DNA of 21,236 nucleotides from a virus: positions 1 through 21,236 of IMG/VR virus record IMGVR_UViG_3300035698_009135; one strand, written 5' to 3'. The translations under genes were made by a program, and so were the position numbers. Shown here piece after piece: positions 8,408-15,671 of the stretch (within the stretch, counting starts at the first letter, position 1; each line of letters begins with the position of its first letter). A model generated the notes under the pieces. That model was not told the origin of the DNA. It searched no databases and saw only the letters and a list, made by a program, of their open reading frames with translations.

Positions 8408-8902
8408 CTACAGTATCTTGCTGACCCCGCGCGTAATATCACTCGCTGCGGTAAGCCCGCCTGTTAAAATAGAATTTCTTGCTTTGTTTTTTCCTGTGAT
8501 CTTTGCCAATTTCGCCCTATTCCTACTATCAATTGATTCAATTCTATGCCCTGTGGCTTCTCTGAACGCGTTATTTTTAATCGTTAAAGCGTCAGCAGCG
8601 CCAAATTCAGCAGATTCAAGCTGAATATCTAACGCGGACCCGGAATCAATCTCGATCCCTTGAGCAGATAAGGCTGCACGCTGACGACCTATGAGAAGCT
8701 TTGTCTTATTCTTCTGCTCAATTTCATCATCACGCCCGCGCGTTATAGCACTTCGTGCCTGAAGGTCGCTTAATTGTGCCTGCGTTTCAAGCTGACTTGA
8801 TTCAAACTCTGCTGACGATTGCGAAGCCGAAGCTTGATTAAAGCTACCACTTAACCCGCTACCAACCTGTAAACCAACAGCAGTTAATAATAATAATTCC
8901 AT
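8408..8902 (-). CDS. Internal virion protein of the T7 gp14 type
   Basis: I chose the ATG at 8902 (164 residues, starting MELLLLTAVG). It sits five bases after the stop of the nozzle gene and has AAAGGG seven bases upstream. An upstream in-frame ATG at 8941 would add 13 residues and overlap the nozzle gene by 35 bases without need. The N-terminus is hydrophobic (LLLLTAVGLQVGSGLSG), followed by a long Gln/Ala/Ser-rich helix (SSQLETQAQLSDLQARSAITRG) and a segment QRAALSAQGIEIDSGSALDI that is typical of small podovirus ejection proteins (gp14-like, virion core). In T7 the gp14 protein forms the part of the channel in the outer membrane. Size and position fit well. Confidence 0.8.
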   Translation of the reverse strand: MELLLLTAVGLQVGSGLSGSFNQASASQSSAEFESSQLETQAQLSDLQARSAITRGRDDEIEQKNKTKLLIGRQRAALSAQGIEIDSGSALDIQLESAEFGAADALTIKNNAFREATGHRIESIDSRNRAKLAKITGKNKARNSILTGGLTAASDITRGVSKIL

Positions 8903-8906
8903 AGCC

Positions 8907-11405
8907 TTACCCTTTAAATGGTATGAACCCCGCCGGGGCAATTGATAATATTGTCATTGGTAATGGATCGACTTGTCTAATAAATACACGACCACCCAAG
9001 GTCCACTCTGTTTGCATTTCAATTCCAATTACTTCTGTAAGCAACGAAGGCGGATCATCCGTGCTTTCATCTTCTCTAGCCTTCAATTCATATAATCCTT
9101 CAAGCGGATTAACCGTATCATCATCAGGCGGTTTTGATCCGGCAAATACCCCACGCGTATCCTCAACATAAGCATTTAATTTGCTTATCAATATTTTCTT
9201 ATCGGCAAGTGTTTCACCATCTACCGTATCAATATCAAGAGTTTCAATATCGGAAGTTATCGGTATGCCTATGTGCATTACAACTCTTGGCGTATCTAAT
9301 GTGACCGATCCACTTGCAACTGTCTTTACCGTATAAGAAGAATTATTAGGACTTGCGTCAACAAATCCGTCGCCAAAAGCTGCGACTTCTTCGCCTTCAA
9401 GATGTCCCAATCCGCTAAAAGTATCCACCGCTTTACCCCATGTAGTTATTGCGGTAGCCTGCATAACAGTAGGGACAGTCTTATTTGCCCTAACCGTGAC
9501 AACCGTAGTATTTGTATACGCGGTAATCTCACAACGAAGGATTGTACCATCAGAACCCGTTAAATGTATTTCATTCCCAACATCCCCGGCAGCGAAAAAT
9601 GCAACACTTGATGTTAATGTTAAATCTTCAGTATGCAACCATGTGGACCCGCCGGATAATGTCATTGTAGTTGCTGCGGTATTTGTACCGTCATAGGATA
9701 AGGCACTATCCATTAGAATTAAATCTTCAATATCACCAAGCAACCTCGATTCCATACGTTCAACATATCGAACCGTACTGCCATCAATCGTTCTTTTTAC
9801 AATAAAATAAACTGCGCTCTCCGTACCTTCAGGAACAGAAATAACATCCTCATATTCACCCGACGCGCCCGTATCGTGTATATGCCATGCAAACATTTTC
9901 TGTTTTCGATTATAAGTAAACCCTAATAATTTCCCGTCACTTCTAACAGCCCAAACAATAGAATGCGGAATCTGCTGATAAGCCCAAGAAACGATTGTAT
10001 ACCCGTCAAACATGTGCGCAGAGAATATCGTAAGATCGTCGCTAGTAAATCCCTCAATAGTGTCATTAATCAAATCTCTAACAATCGTCGATCTTGCCTG
10101 AAGAAATAACGCTGTTGATCCAACAAGAAGCGGAGCAACGTCACCAGACCCATAATAAGATATTTGTTCAAGGTTAATTTCACCCGGTAAAAGGACGCCA
10201 TCACTATTTCCTTTTGCGACCCATTCCCCGCCGGAAGTCATAATTATCAATTTACCAAGAGTGATTAAATGCTTAATTCTATTAACGCGATCCCCGGCAA
10301 CAGTAAATCGGATAGCGTCGTCGTCTTGAATCGGCGTGCTTCTTGTGAAGTTTTTATAACTTGAGGATCGACTTAAATCGACGGTTTCGGGAAAATCATC
10401 AGACCCGGCATGAGCGTTCCGCCCTTGATAATAAGTTCCCGTAGCAGGCCAATTAGCAGCCCCGGCAAACGGGTCCCTTGCTATTGGTGGCGTGTCTGTT
10501 GTATCTGGTGAATCGACGCTGTTCACATAACTATTTGTCCCGGCTACACCAAGAAAGCCTGCGACACCGTTCAATTCCATGTAAACATTATATTCATTAA
10601 CTCCCATATCGTCCCATGAAACTGTATGAGGATTAGTCGAAGGCGCTGTTGCAACCGCAGAAGCTACCGTCCCCGCTAAACTTTCTTCACCCGTTTCATT
10701 ATCAATGGCTGTAACGTGATAGGTATATACAGTCGCCCCACCTGTTATAGCAACAGCAACATTCGTCGGCGTAGGTTCACTCGGGGCAAATGTCGCAAGC
10801 GCTAATACCCAAGCAGTATCGCCTGTCCGCGATAACTCCCTTGGAGCATACGACGTTGATTTATCAATCGTAACAACATCAGCAGATTGCTTTGTTTGCA
10901 AAGTAAATAAATCAGCTTCGACGTATGGGGTAGGAATCTCAAAAATATCACCTGTCAGCGCGTGCCAATAATCAAGATAATTTGTTCCATCAGACGGCCT
11001 ATCATTGGCTTGATTTGAAGTATGTGCTAGAAAACAATAGTAATTTACGCCACCATAGGAAACAAGGTTTCCGGCAACATACCCGGTAGCGTTGGCCCAT
11101 GCAGAAACACCGCTAACAGTTACATTAGCGCCGTTCCTGTGAACGCGCATATACAGATTACCAAATTCAAGAACGTATGTTTGGGCTGAATTAAAAACGA
11201 AGGGTATTAATCGGGAAGCTTTTGAGGAATCTTTTGTTTCAATTACAAATTTTCCACCCGGTCCATTGGTGGCTCCACCATGTCGCATTGTGATCATATT
11301 ACGCAACGTTCTCAAAGACGTGACGTATTTTGCTATGTCAGTCCTCGCGTATAGGGAAGGCGTAATTTCTCCCCCGGAAAATGATCTTTGCGATACTGTT
11401 GTCAT
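8907..11405 (-). CDS. Tail nozzle protein (T7 gp12-like) with inserted carbohydrate-binding-like and Fn3-like parts
   Basis: This 832-residue protein opens with the signature of podovirus tubular tail proteins: QRSFSGGEITPSLYARTDI, then YVTSLRTLRNMITMRHGGA at about residues 27-45. It would form the distal tail tube (nozzle) below the gp11-like adaptor. Residues 103-149 (AWANATGYVAGNLVSYGGVNYYC ... YWHAL) look like a CBM5/12-type chitin/cellulose-binding module. Residues 211-306 (TPTNVAVAITGG, YHVTAIDNETGEES, YNVYMELNG) look like a fibronectin type III domain. The nozzle fold resumes after about residue 310 and runs to the C-terminus. The start ATG at 11405 has TGGA upstream and lies 47 bases after the preceding stop. 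Domain calls for the two inserts are by eye. Confidence 0.85.
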   Translation of the reverse strand: MTTVSQRSFSGGEITPSLYARTDIAKYVTSLRTLRNMITMRHGGATNGPGGKFVIETKDSSKASRLIPFVFNSAQTYVLEFGNLYMRVHRNGANVTVSGVSAWANATGYVAGNLVSYGGVNYYCFLAHTSNQANDRPSDGTNYLDYWHALTGDIFEIPTPYVEADLFTLQTKQSADVVTIDKSTSYAPRELSRTGDTAWVLALATFAPSEPTPTNVAVAITGGATVYTYHVTAIDNETGEESLAGTVASAVATAPSTNPHTVSWDDMGVNEYNVYMELNGVAGFLGVAGTNSYVNSVDSPDTTDTPPIARDPFAGAANWPATGTYYQGRNAHAGSDDFPETVDLSRSSSYKNFTRSTPIQDDDAIRFTVAGDRVNRIKHLITLGKLIIMTSGGEWVAKGNSDGVLLPGEINLEQISYYGSGDVAPLLVGSTALFLQARSTIVRDLINDTIEGFTSDDLTIFSAHMFDGYTIVSWAYQQIPHSIVWAVRSDGKLLGFTYNRKQKMFAWHIHDTGASGEYEDVISVPEGTESAVYFIVKRTIDGSTVRYVERMESRLLGDIEDLILMDSALSYDGTNTAATTMTLSGGSTWLHTEDLTLTSSVAFFAAGDVGNEIHLTGSDGTILRCEITAYTNTTVVTVRANKTVPTVMQATAITTWGKAVDTFSGLGHLEGEEVAAFGDGFVDASPNNSSYTVKTVASGSVTLDTPRVVMHIGIPITSDIETLDIDTVDGETLADKKILISKLNAYVEDTRGVFAGSKPPDDDTVNPLEGLYELKAREDESTDDPPSLLTEVIGIEMQTEWTLGGRVFIRQVDPLPMTILSIAPAGFIPFKG

Positions 11406-11452
11406 TTTTTTCCATCACCGTAGATCGTATCAGTCACGCTTTTTTCAAGTTT

Positions 11453-11725
11453 TTATTCAAGGGACATTTCAGTAATTTGAAGCGTCATGCGTTTTCGCTT
11501 CTCACCGTCTTGTCTTTCATCTTCCCCTGTGCTTTCAACCTTCGCATTACCGACAATAGACATTGTTACACCCGCTTCGGGCAAATCAGTAATTCCTAAT
11601 TTATTCAAAGTATCATTGTCAAAGTTTAGTGAAAGCCCCCAAGGATAACGTGGAAGATTATCCTTGCTCGGCTTCATTTCTTCCCGCGCTTCTTTTTTTG
11701 TAATCTTCATATCTTTTAGTGGCAT
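11453..11725 (-). CDS. Capsid-staple-like small protein
   Basis: This 90-residue protein lies between the adaptor and nozzle genes. It has a basic N-terminus, a central PRYPWGLSLNFDNDTLNKLG (residues 25-44), a short beta segment (VTMSIVGNAKVEST), a charged loop, and the ending RMTLQITEMSLE. The combination of a YPxGLSL motif, a small beta domain and an LQIT(D/E)M tail is one I associate with small podovirus head proteins often labelled capsid staple. The ATG overlaps the preceding stop as TAATG with AAGGA upstream. The family label is from memory of the motif; a minor head or adaptor-associated protein is the broader safe reading. Confidence 0.7.
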   Translation of the reverse strand: MPLKDMKITKKEAREEMKPSKDNLPRYPWGLSLNFDNDTLNKLGITDLPEAGVTMSIVGNAKVESTGEDERQDGEKRKRMTLQITEMSLE

Positions 11726-12336
11726 TATCCTTCCCTCACTCTTATAAATTCAGATTCAACAACCTCGTCGTCTTGCTGCTCATTAAAGGCAGTTGCTTCT
11801 GCTTTTGCTTTAGAAATATTATATAAATTAAAAGCCCGTTCACCTAATTTAAAAGGATCGCCTGCTGTGACGCTCGGAGCGATATATGTGGCTAATAATA
11901 AGGAAAGCATATTTACATAATCTTGAGTAAACAATGTTACGTCTGTTACCTTTTTTGTATATTTTCCAAGCGCGCCCTCTGTGTCGCAAAATATTAATTT
12001 ACCTGAATCATCACTAGCAATTTCAGATGGGACGCGCGACTGCCTACTATCATTTCTGACTGTATTTAATATTTTTCTAAACCTCATACAATCAACTGGA
12101 TACCGATAAGAATACGCCCAATCGGTGTTAGGGGTTTCTTCGATAAGACCTAATGTTGCATATTTAGTAGCGAAGGGCCAATTGAAGTCGCGGAAGGTTT
12201 CATCACGCGCTGAATCAAACCAACGTCTACACGCTTTAGCATTCGCTGAAACTTCAGTATCAATATTATTTATTTCTTTACTGATACCTAAATGTGTCAG
12301 CCCTAAATTACAAATTTCGGTCTTGGAAGAAGCCAT
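11725..12336 (-). CDS. Head-tail adaptor / tail tube protein (T7 gp11-like)
   Basis: This 203-residue protein carries the usual features of the T7 gp11 (tail tubular protein A) family: an N-terminal helix ICNLGLTHLGIS, then WFDSARDETFRDFNWPFATK (residues 39-58), YSYRYPVDCMRFR in the middle, and a C-terminal helix with many alanines. It docks below the portal and connects to the nozzle protein encoded two genes later. The start ATG follows the previous TAA by one base, with GAGGACG further upstream. Length matches the family (T7 gp11 is 196 residues). Confidence 0.9.
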   Translation of the reverse strand: MASSKTEICNLGLTHLGISKEINNIDTEVSANAKACRRWFDSARDETFRDFNWPFATKYATLGLIEETPNTDWAYSYRYPVDCMRFRKILNTVRNDSRQSRVPSEIASDDSGKLIFCDTEGALGKYTKKVTDVTLFTQDYVNMLSLLLATYIAPSVTAGDPFKLGERAFNLYNISKAKAEATAFNEQQDDEVVESEFIRVREG

Positions 12337-12337
12337 T

Positions 12338-12742
12338 TTAAATCACGTCCTCGTCCCCGCTAACTTCGGGTACAGGTTTTTGGTCCGCCTGCGCTACTTC
12401 TTCAGCAGGGCCCGCGTCAGGAGCCTTCTCCTGATCTGCGCCTTGATCCTTGGTATCTTCATCAATACCATCAGCAGGCGGTATTTCTCCCGGGCGTTTT
12501 GCCGGATGTTGAATTCCGCCTTCGTGGACAGCTTTATTTCCATCAGAAGCAGGCCTTGCTGCCCGACCATCTGAAGCTTTACGATCATCAATTTCGCTTT
12601 GAGCAGATACATCAACCTTCTTCATATACTCTTTTGAAAACTGTTTCATGCTATTAATGACAACGATTTCACCCTGCTTAATTCTCCTGTTATACGGATT
12701 TCCCATATAACCCGGCTCCAAAAATCGAACTCGTATTCCCAT
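12338..12742 (-). CDS. Small protein with N-terminal beta domain and acidic disordered tail
   Basis: This 134-residue protein lies between the cement protein and the gp11-like adaptor. Residues 1-45 (IRVRFLEPGYMGNPYNRRIKQGEIVVIN) resemble the small beta-barrel N-terminus seen in many short phage proteins at this position. From about residue 46 on it is low-complexity and acidic, rich in Ala, Asp, Glu, Pro and Gly, hence probably disordered. The ribosome site AAGGA lies 11 bases upstream of the ATG, and a GC hairpin precedes it. No family with a known function is recognised; a minor head protein or assembly factor is plausible from position. Confidence 0.75.
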   Translation of the reverse strand: MGIRVRFLEPGYMGNPYNRRIKQGEIVVINSMKQFSKEYMKKVDVSAQSEIDDRKASDGRAARPASDGNKAVHEGGIQHPAKRPGEIPPADGIDEDTKDQGADQEKAPDAGPAEEVAQADQKPVPEVSGDEDVI

Positions 12743-12767
12743 GATTTTAAAATCCTTTCTCTACTGA

Positions 12768-12787
12768 CGGGGGGATTAGTCCCCCCG
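12768..12787 (-). terminator. Perfect 8-bp GC-rich hairpin after the cement gene (no U-tract)
   Basis: CGGGGGGA and TCCCCCCG flank a four-base loop, so the stem is fully paired over eight base pairs. It lies 23 bases after the cement-protein stop and 25 bases before the next ATG. Neither side has a run of T on the transcribed strand, so it is not a standard intrinsic terminator. An attenuator, RNA-processing or mRNA 3'-end stabilising element is more likely. Confidence 0.6.
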
Positions 12788-12810
12788 CCTATAGAATATT
12801 AATATTGACC

Positions 12811-13245
12811 TTACGAAATGGTAATATTGTCCGCGTAAACTTTCACTTTATCAATTCCAACCGTCAAGAATGATGTGAAAGAACCAGTTGAAAGGTTGCC
12901 AGTATTCGGCGTGTAATACAGACCGATATACTGATACTGCAACGAAGCCAAGCCCGGACTAAGCTTATGGAAGAACTTCGTCCCGGCTGCGGAAACAGCA
13001 GGGATCGTGAACAACGTATCTTCGTCGTCCGGGGTAATTGTGGTGGTACTATCACCACGCAACGAAACTGTGACTGTTGAATCTGACCCGGAATCTGTCA
13101 TGGCTACGTCAACGATAGTCACAACATAAAGGTCTGCGCCCGTACCAATATCACGAACAGCACCTAAATCAAGAATGTTAGTTGAGATAGCTGCTGCTGT
13201 GACGGCCTGTGCGTCGGAAAACAAGCATTGAGAATCTAAGAACAT
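12811..13245 (-). CDS. Capsid cement/decoration protein (Bbp16-like)
   Basis: This 144-residue protein follows the major capsid gene and has the hallmarks of the BPP-1 Bbp16 family: start FLDSQCLFSDAQAVTA, then ILDLGAVRDIGTGADLYVV, then a beta-sandwich rich in Thr, Ser and Val with SDSTVTVSLRGDS and a C-terminal strand VKVYADNITIS. Such proteins bind the outside of the capsid at local symmetry axes and stabilise it. The ribosome site AGAGGAGTAATCC is very strong, as expected for a protein needed in hundreds of copies. Length and order (scaffold, capsid, cement) match. Confidence 0.9.
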   Translation of the reverse strand: MFLDSQCLFSDAQAVTAAAISTNILDLGAVRDIGTGADLYVVTIVDVAMTDSGSDSTVTVSLRGDSTTTITPDDEDTLFTIPAVSAAGTKFFHKLSPGLASLQYQYIGLYYTPNTGNLSTGSFTSFLTVGIDKVKVYADNITIS

Positions 13246-13267
13246 TGGATTACTCCTCTTTTTATTA
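13246..13267 (-). promoter_or_regulatory. Strong ribosome-binding leader of the cement gene
   Basis: The minus strand reads AATAAAAAGAGGAGTAATCC just before the ATG region. The GAGGAG core lies eight bases from the start. It is nearly the same as the leader of the 117-residue gene at 1437-1457 and similar to that of the major capsid gene. Confidence 0.75.
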
Positions 13268-13306
13268 GGTAAATATTATTTTTTAAACAAGCAACCAAAA
13301 CTACAA

Positions 13307-14308
13307 TTACGTTACTTGTGCTTCAGTTTCAAGAAGCGCGTCACATAGACGTACAGGTACGCCCCGGAATAAAGGAACTCTTTTTCCGTCAACATTGTCG
13401 TATGTGATACCACCACCAGAAATAACATCATCCCGGCGCTGAATATCAAGATATTGGAATAGGGAACGATTCATGTAGAATACAGCTTTCCCTAAATTGA
13501 TATTCGGAATTCTGTGCATGGCCTTAATCATAAGCTTGGTCATTTGCGCAGCAGAAGATTCCGCGACGAGATTGCTAACGTCAACATTGGCAACACGAAC
13601 AGCATATCGCCAATCCTTAACTGCAAGTCCCGGGTCCCAAGTCCATTGATCCCTATAGGCCCTCATGCGACTTCCGGCAATTCCGGCGGTTGTTTCAACG
13701 GTTTCAATCCCTAAATCATTGTGCTCAAGCCCTGCCTTTGAGCCCTTTGGATAGATACCGTACAAAGAATTTTCGCCCCAAACACACAGCCAAATAGAAC
13801 TGTTGTCAGAACCCGTCCCGCCACCGTCAACAATGTTTTGAGCATTATCTGCGGATAGATCGGAATAACGAATCGCTAACCCGGTGAATTCCTCGGGCGC
13901 GGTCCCGGCGTTACCATAAAAAAGCGTACCCGCCATTTCTTGATTCATGGCTTCGATAAAAGCCATAGCTTCACTCAACCTGAACGCGTTCACGTTATTG
14001 TTAAGTTTAGCAAGCTTTACATCAACTTCTGACCATGCTTCAAGCATTCCACAAGCTTCATCAACCTGCGCAGTCGTACTTTTTGATGGCTGCACACCTT
14101 GATTAAGCAAGCGCCATGCAACAGTCGGTAAACCTGTACGCACGGTGACGCGGTGGCCCGTAGGCAAATTTCCTTCACGCCATAACATATCAGCGAGAAT
14201 TTCATTTGTCTGCGAAAGCAATTCAACAATTTTTGGAACTTTGCCATTAGGGTCTAACCTTTTGGCCCAATCTGCTAATGTTAATACATTTGATCCAAGT
14301 GTGGACAT
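13307..14308 (-). CDS. Major capsid protein (Bbp17 / epsilon15 gp7-like)
   Basis: This 333-residue protein is the expected HK97-fold shell subunit. It starts TLGSNVLTLADWAKRLDPNGK, then has ILADMLWREGNLPTGHRVTVR (residues 37-57), LPTVAWRLLNQGVQPSK, and FTGLAIRYSD (141-150), all typical of the capsid proteins of BPP-1/epsilon15-type podoviruses. The C-terminal third contains YMNRSLFQYLDIQRR and VPVRLCDALLETE. It lies directly between scaffold and cement genes. Its leader TAAATAAAATAGGAGTTATATT gives a strong ribosome site, in line with very high expression. No truncation or frame problem is seen. Confidence 0.95.
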   Translation of the reverse strand: MSTLGSNVLTLADWAKRLDPNGKVPKIVELLSQTNEILADMLWREGNLPTGHRVTVRTGLPTVAWRLLNQGVQPSKSTTAQVDEACGMLEAWSEVDVKLAKLNNNVNAFRLSEAMAFIEAMNQEMAGTLFYGNAGTAPEEFTGLAIRYSDLSADNAQNIVDGGGTGSDNSSIWLCVWGENSLYGIYPKGSKAGLEHNDLGIETVETTAGIAGSRMRAYRDQWTWDPGLAVKDWRYAVRVANVDVSNLVAESSAAQMTKLMIKAMHRIPNINLGKAVFYMNRSLFQYLDIQRRDDVISGGGITYDNVDGKRVPLFRGVPVRLCDALLETEAQVT

Positions 14309-14330
14309 AATATAACTCCTATTTTATTTA
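14309..14330 (-). promoter_or_regulatory. Strong ribosome-binding leader of the major capsid gene
   Basis: The minus strand reads AATAAAATAGGAGTTATATT before the ATG at 14308. The AGGAG core is eight bases from the start. The A-rich stretch upstream is shared with the cement and 117-residue gene leaders. Confidence 0.75.
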
Positions 14331-14340
14331 ATTAGAATGT

Positions 14341-15333
14341 TTAATCGTCTTTTTTTTCTTTTTCATCACCACCATAAAAAACGTCCTCTAAATTTTTCTC
14401 ACCTTCCCCGCCTTTATCCTTGGGAATAATAAGTTGATCGTCGGACATGGATTTACCGATCCTAGAAAAAACGCGTATTAACTCCGGGTGATTTCCGTAG
14501 CCTTTACCTTCAGGGTTTTTCTTAGCGTCATACGGGTCGAGTAGATTGAGGAAGTCCTCGGTCCCGAATTTTTTAACAACCCTTTTACATAACTCCGCGT
14601 TTTTAGTTAAATCATCACCGCCAATTTCCTTATCGTCGGCTGCTTGAGCAGGCCAATCTTCATTGACCAACTTATGCGCGCCTTCAACAAGGCCTGCATT
14701 GTATGTAAGAACCGCCTGATTTTCCATGTCCACCAAAGATTGTGCGACTTCATTTGAGAATCCTCGTTCACGCGCGTAGCTGACGATTTCCTCAAGTCGC
14801 TCTTTTGGCAACAAAGTAATTTCCGGCAGTTTAACATCATATTTTATTTCCGCATTCTTAGCTGATTCAACAGCGTCCTTAGAAGCTTTAACAGCTTCAT
14901 CTGAAAGTTTTTTATTTTCAGGCGTAGGGCTTGCCTGCCATTTTTCAATAGCTTTTTGCGCTGCGTCTTGCAATTCGCTGACTGTGGGCTTATCGGCTTC
15001 GGCTTTTTTATCTTCTGCAGTTTTAACTTCCGCTTCTGTTGCCCCTTCTTTGAGCCCGACCTTCTCTGCGCGTTCATTTAATTCTTTTGTAACCGTTTCC
15101 ACTTTTGTTTCCGCTTCCTTAATATCATCTTCTGAAGCGTCTTTTTCAAGGCCAACCTTTTCAGCACGTTCACCTAATTCCCGCGTAACCTTTTCTTCCG
15201 GCGATTCTTCTTCCCCTTCACCATCTTTCTTCTTATCGCCTTCAGGATACATTATGCTTCCATCATCTTTAATTTTTTCATCTTCTTTAGGATCGTCGTT
15301 TGGGGACTGTGATCCGTCATTGGGTTTCGGCAT
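14341..15333 (-). CDS. Capsid scaffolding protein
   Basis: This 330-residue protein is highly acidic and helical. Residues 1-48 are disordered and rich in Asp, Glu, Lys and Pro. Residues 49-111 hold two 32-residue copies of a helical unit (ELGERAEKVGLEKDASE and ELNERAEKVGLKEGATE). Residues 170-300 form the more conserved part: LPERxEEIVSYARERGFSNEVAQSLV-like helix, LVNEDWPAQAADDKEIGGD, and GNHPELIRVFSRIGKSMSDD, which I associate with podovirus scaffolds. It would fill the procapsid and leave before packaging. The ATG overlaps the preceding stop (TAATG) with AAGGGAG upstream. Position directly before the major capsid gene supports the role. Confidence 0.85.
   Translation of the reverse strand: MPKPNDGSQSPNDDPKEDEKIKDDGSIMYPEGDKKKDGEGEEESPEEKVTRELGERAEKVGLEKDASEDDIKEAETKVETVTKELNERAEKVGLKEGATEAEVKTAEDKKAEADKPTVSELQDAAQKAIEKWQASPTPENKKLSDEAVKASKDAVESAKNAEIKYDVKLPEITLLPKERLEEIVSYARERGFSNEVAQSLVDMENQAVLTYNAGLVEGAHKLVNEDWPAQAADDKEIGGDDLTKNAELCKRVVKKFGTEDFLNLLDPYDAKKNPEGKGYGNHPELIRVFSRIGKSMSDDQLIIPKDKGGEGEKNLEDVFYGGDEKEKKDD
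15001..15189 (-). repeat. Two-copy 32-residue duplication inside the scaffold gene
   Basis: Residues 49-79 and 81-111 of the scaffold align without gaps: both have ERAEKVGL in the same place, followed by a charged turn and a second helix. The DNA copies have diverged, so the duplication is old or under protein-level selection. Confidence 0.8.
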
Positions 15334-15671
15334 TATTTTGCTCCCTTTCCTTGTAGTTTTTTCCAGTTTTCTTTCTCTGCTTTTTGATATAACTCAAGCG
15401 ACGCTTCACAACAATCGCCTTTAATTATTCGACCAACATTTCTTTCGCCCTGTTCATAATACATTCCTGATCCCGAAGGATTGAATAGCGTCGTATCATA
15501 ATGACAAATCTTATTAACGATCCGATCAATAAACCTGCGACCCTGCTCCGTATCCATAACGTGTAAACAATCCGCTATTTCTTCTTCACGATCAATCTTC
15601 ACTTGCTCGGCTGCGCTCTTAACTTGTTTCTTATCAGCAGCATTTCTAACTAAAGCTTTGTCCTCGATCAC
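15333..15671 (-). CDS. Bbp19-like small phage protein
   Basis: This 112-residue protein lies between portal and scaffold, where BPP-1-type phages carry Bbp19. Recognisable are GRRFIDRIVNKICHYDTTLF (44-63) and YEQGERNVGRIIKGDCCEAS (72-91), which match the family pattern of a helix after GRR, a short acidic/aromatic link, and EGxRNVG. The start is GTG at 15671, overlapping the portal stop as GTGA, with a GTGGGG ribosome site inside the portal gene; translation is probably coupled. The precise function of the family is not known to me; position suggests a head-assembly or portal-associated role. Confidence 0.8.
   Translation of the reverse strand: MIEDKALVRNAADKKQVKSAAEQVKIDREEEIADCLHVMDTEQGRRFIDRIVNKICHYDTTLFNPSGSGMYYEQGERNVGRIIKGDCCEASLELYQKAEKENWKKLQGKGAK

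Noticed and set aside
8903-8941. Longer start at 8941 for the gp14-like protein
   Set aside because: It would overlap the nozzle gene and lacks a good ribosome site, while the ATG at 8902 has AAAGGG at good spacing and gives the expected hydrophobic N-terminus.
12125-12574. Plus-strand 149-residue open frame across the adaptor and acidic-tail genes
   Set aside because: It crosses two well-supported minus-strand genes, has no recognisable protein features and no ribosome site.
14984-15424. Plus-strand 146-residue serine/phenylalanine-rich open frame
   Set aside because: It mirrors the acidic Glu/Lys-rich scaffold gene, and such codons read as Ser/Phe/Leu on the other strand. It has no independent signals.
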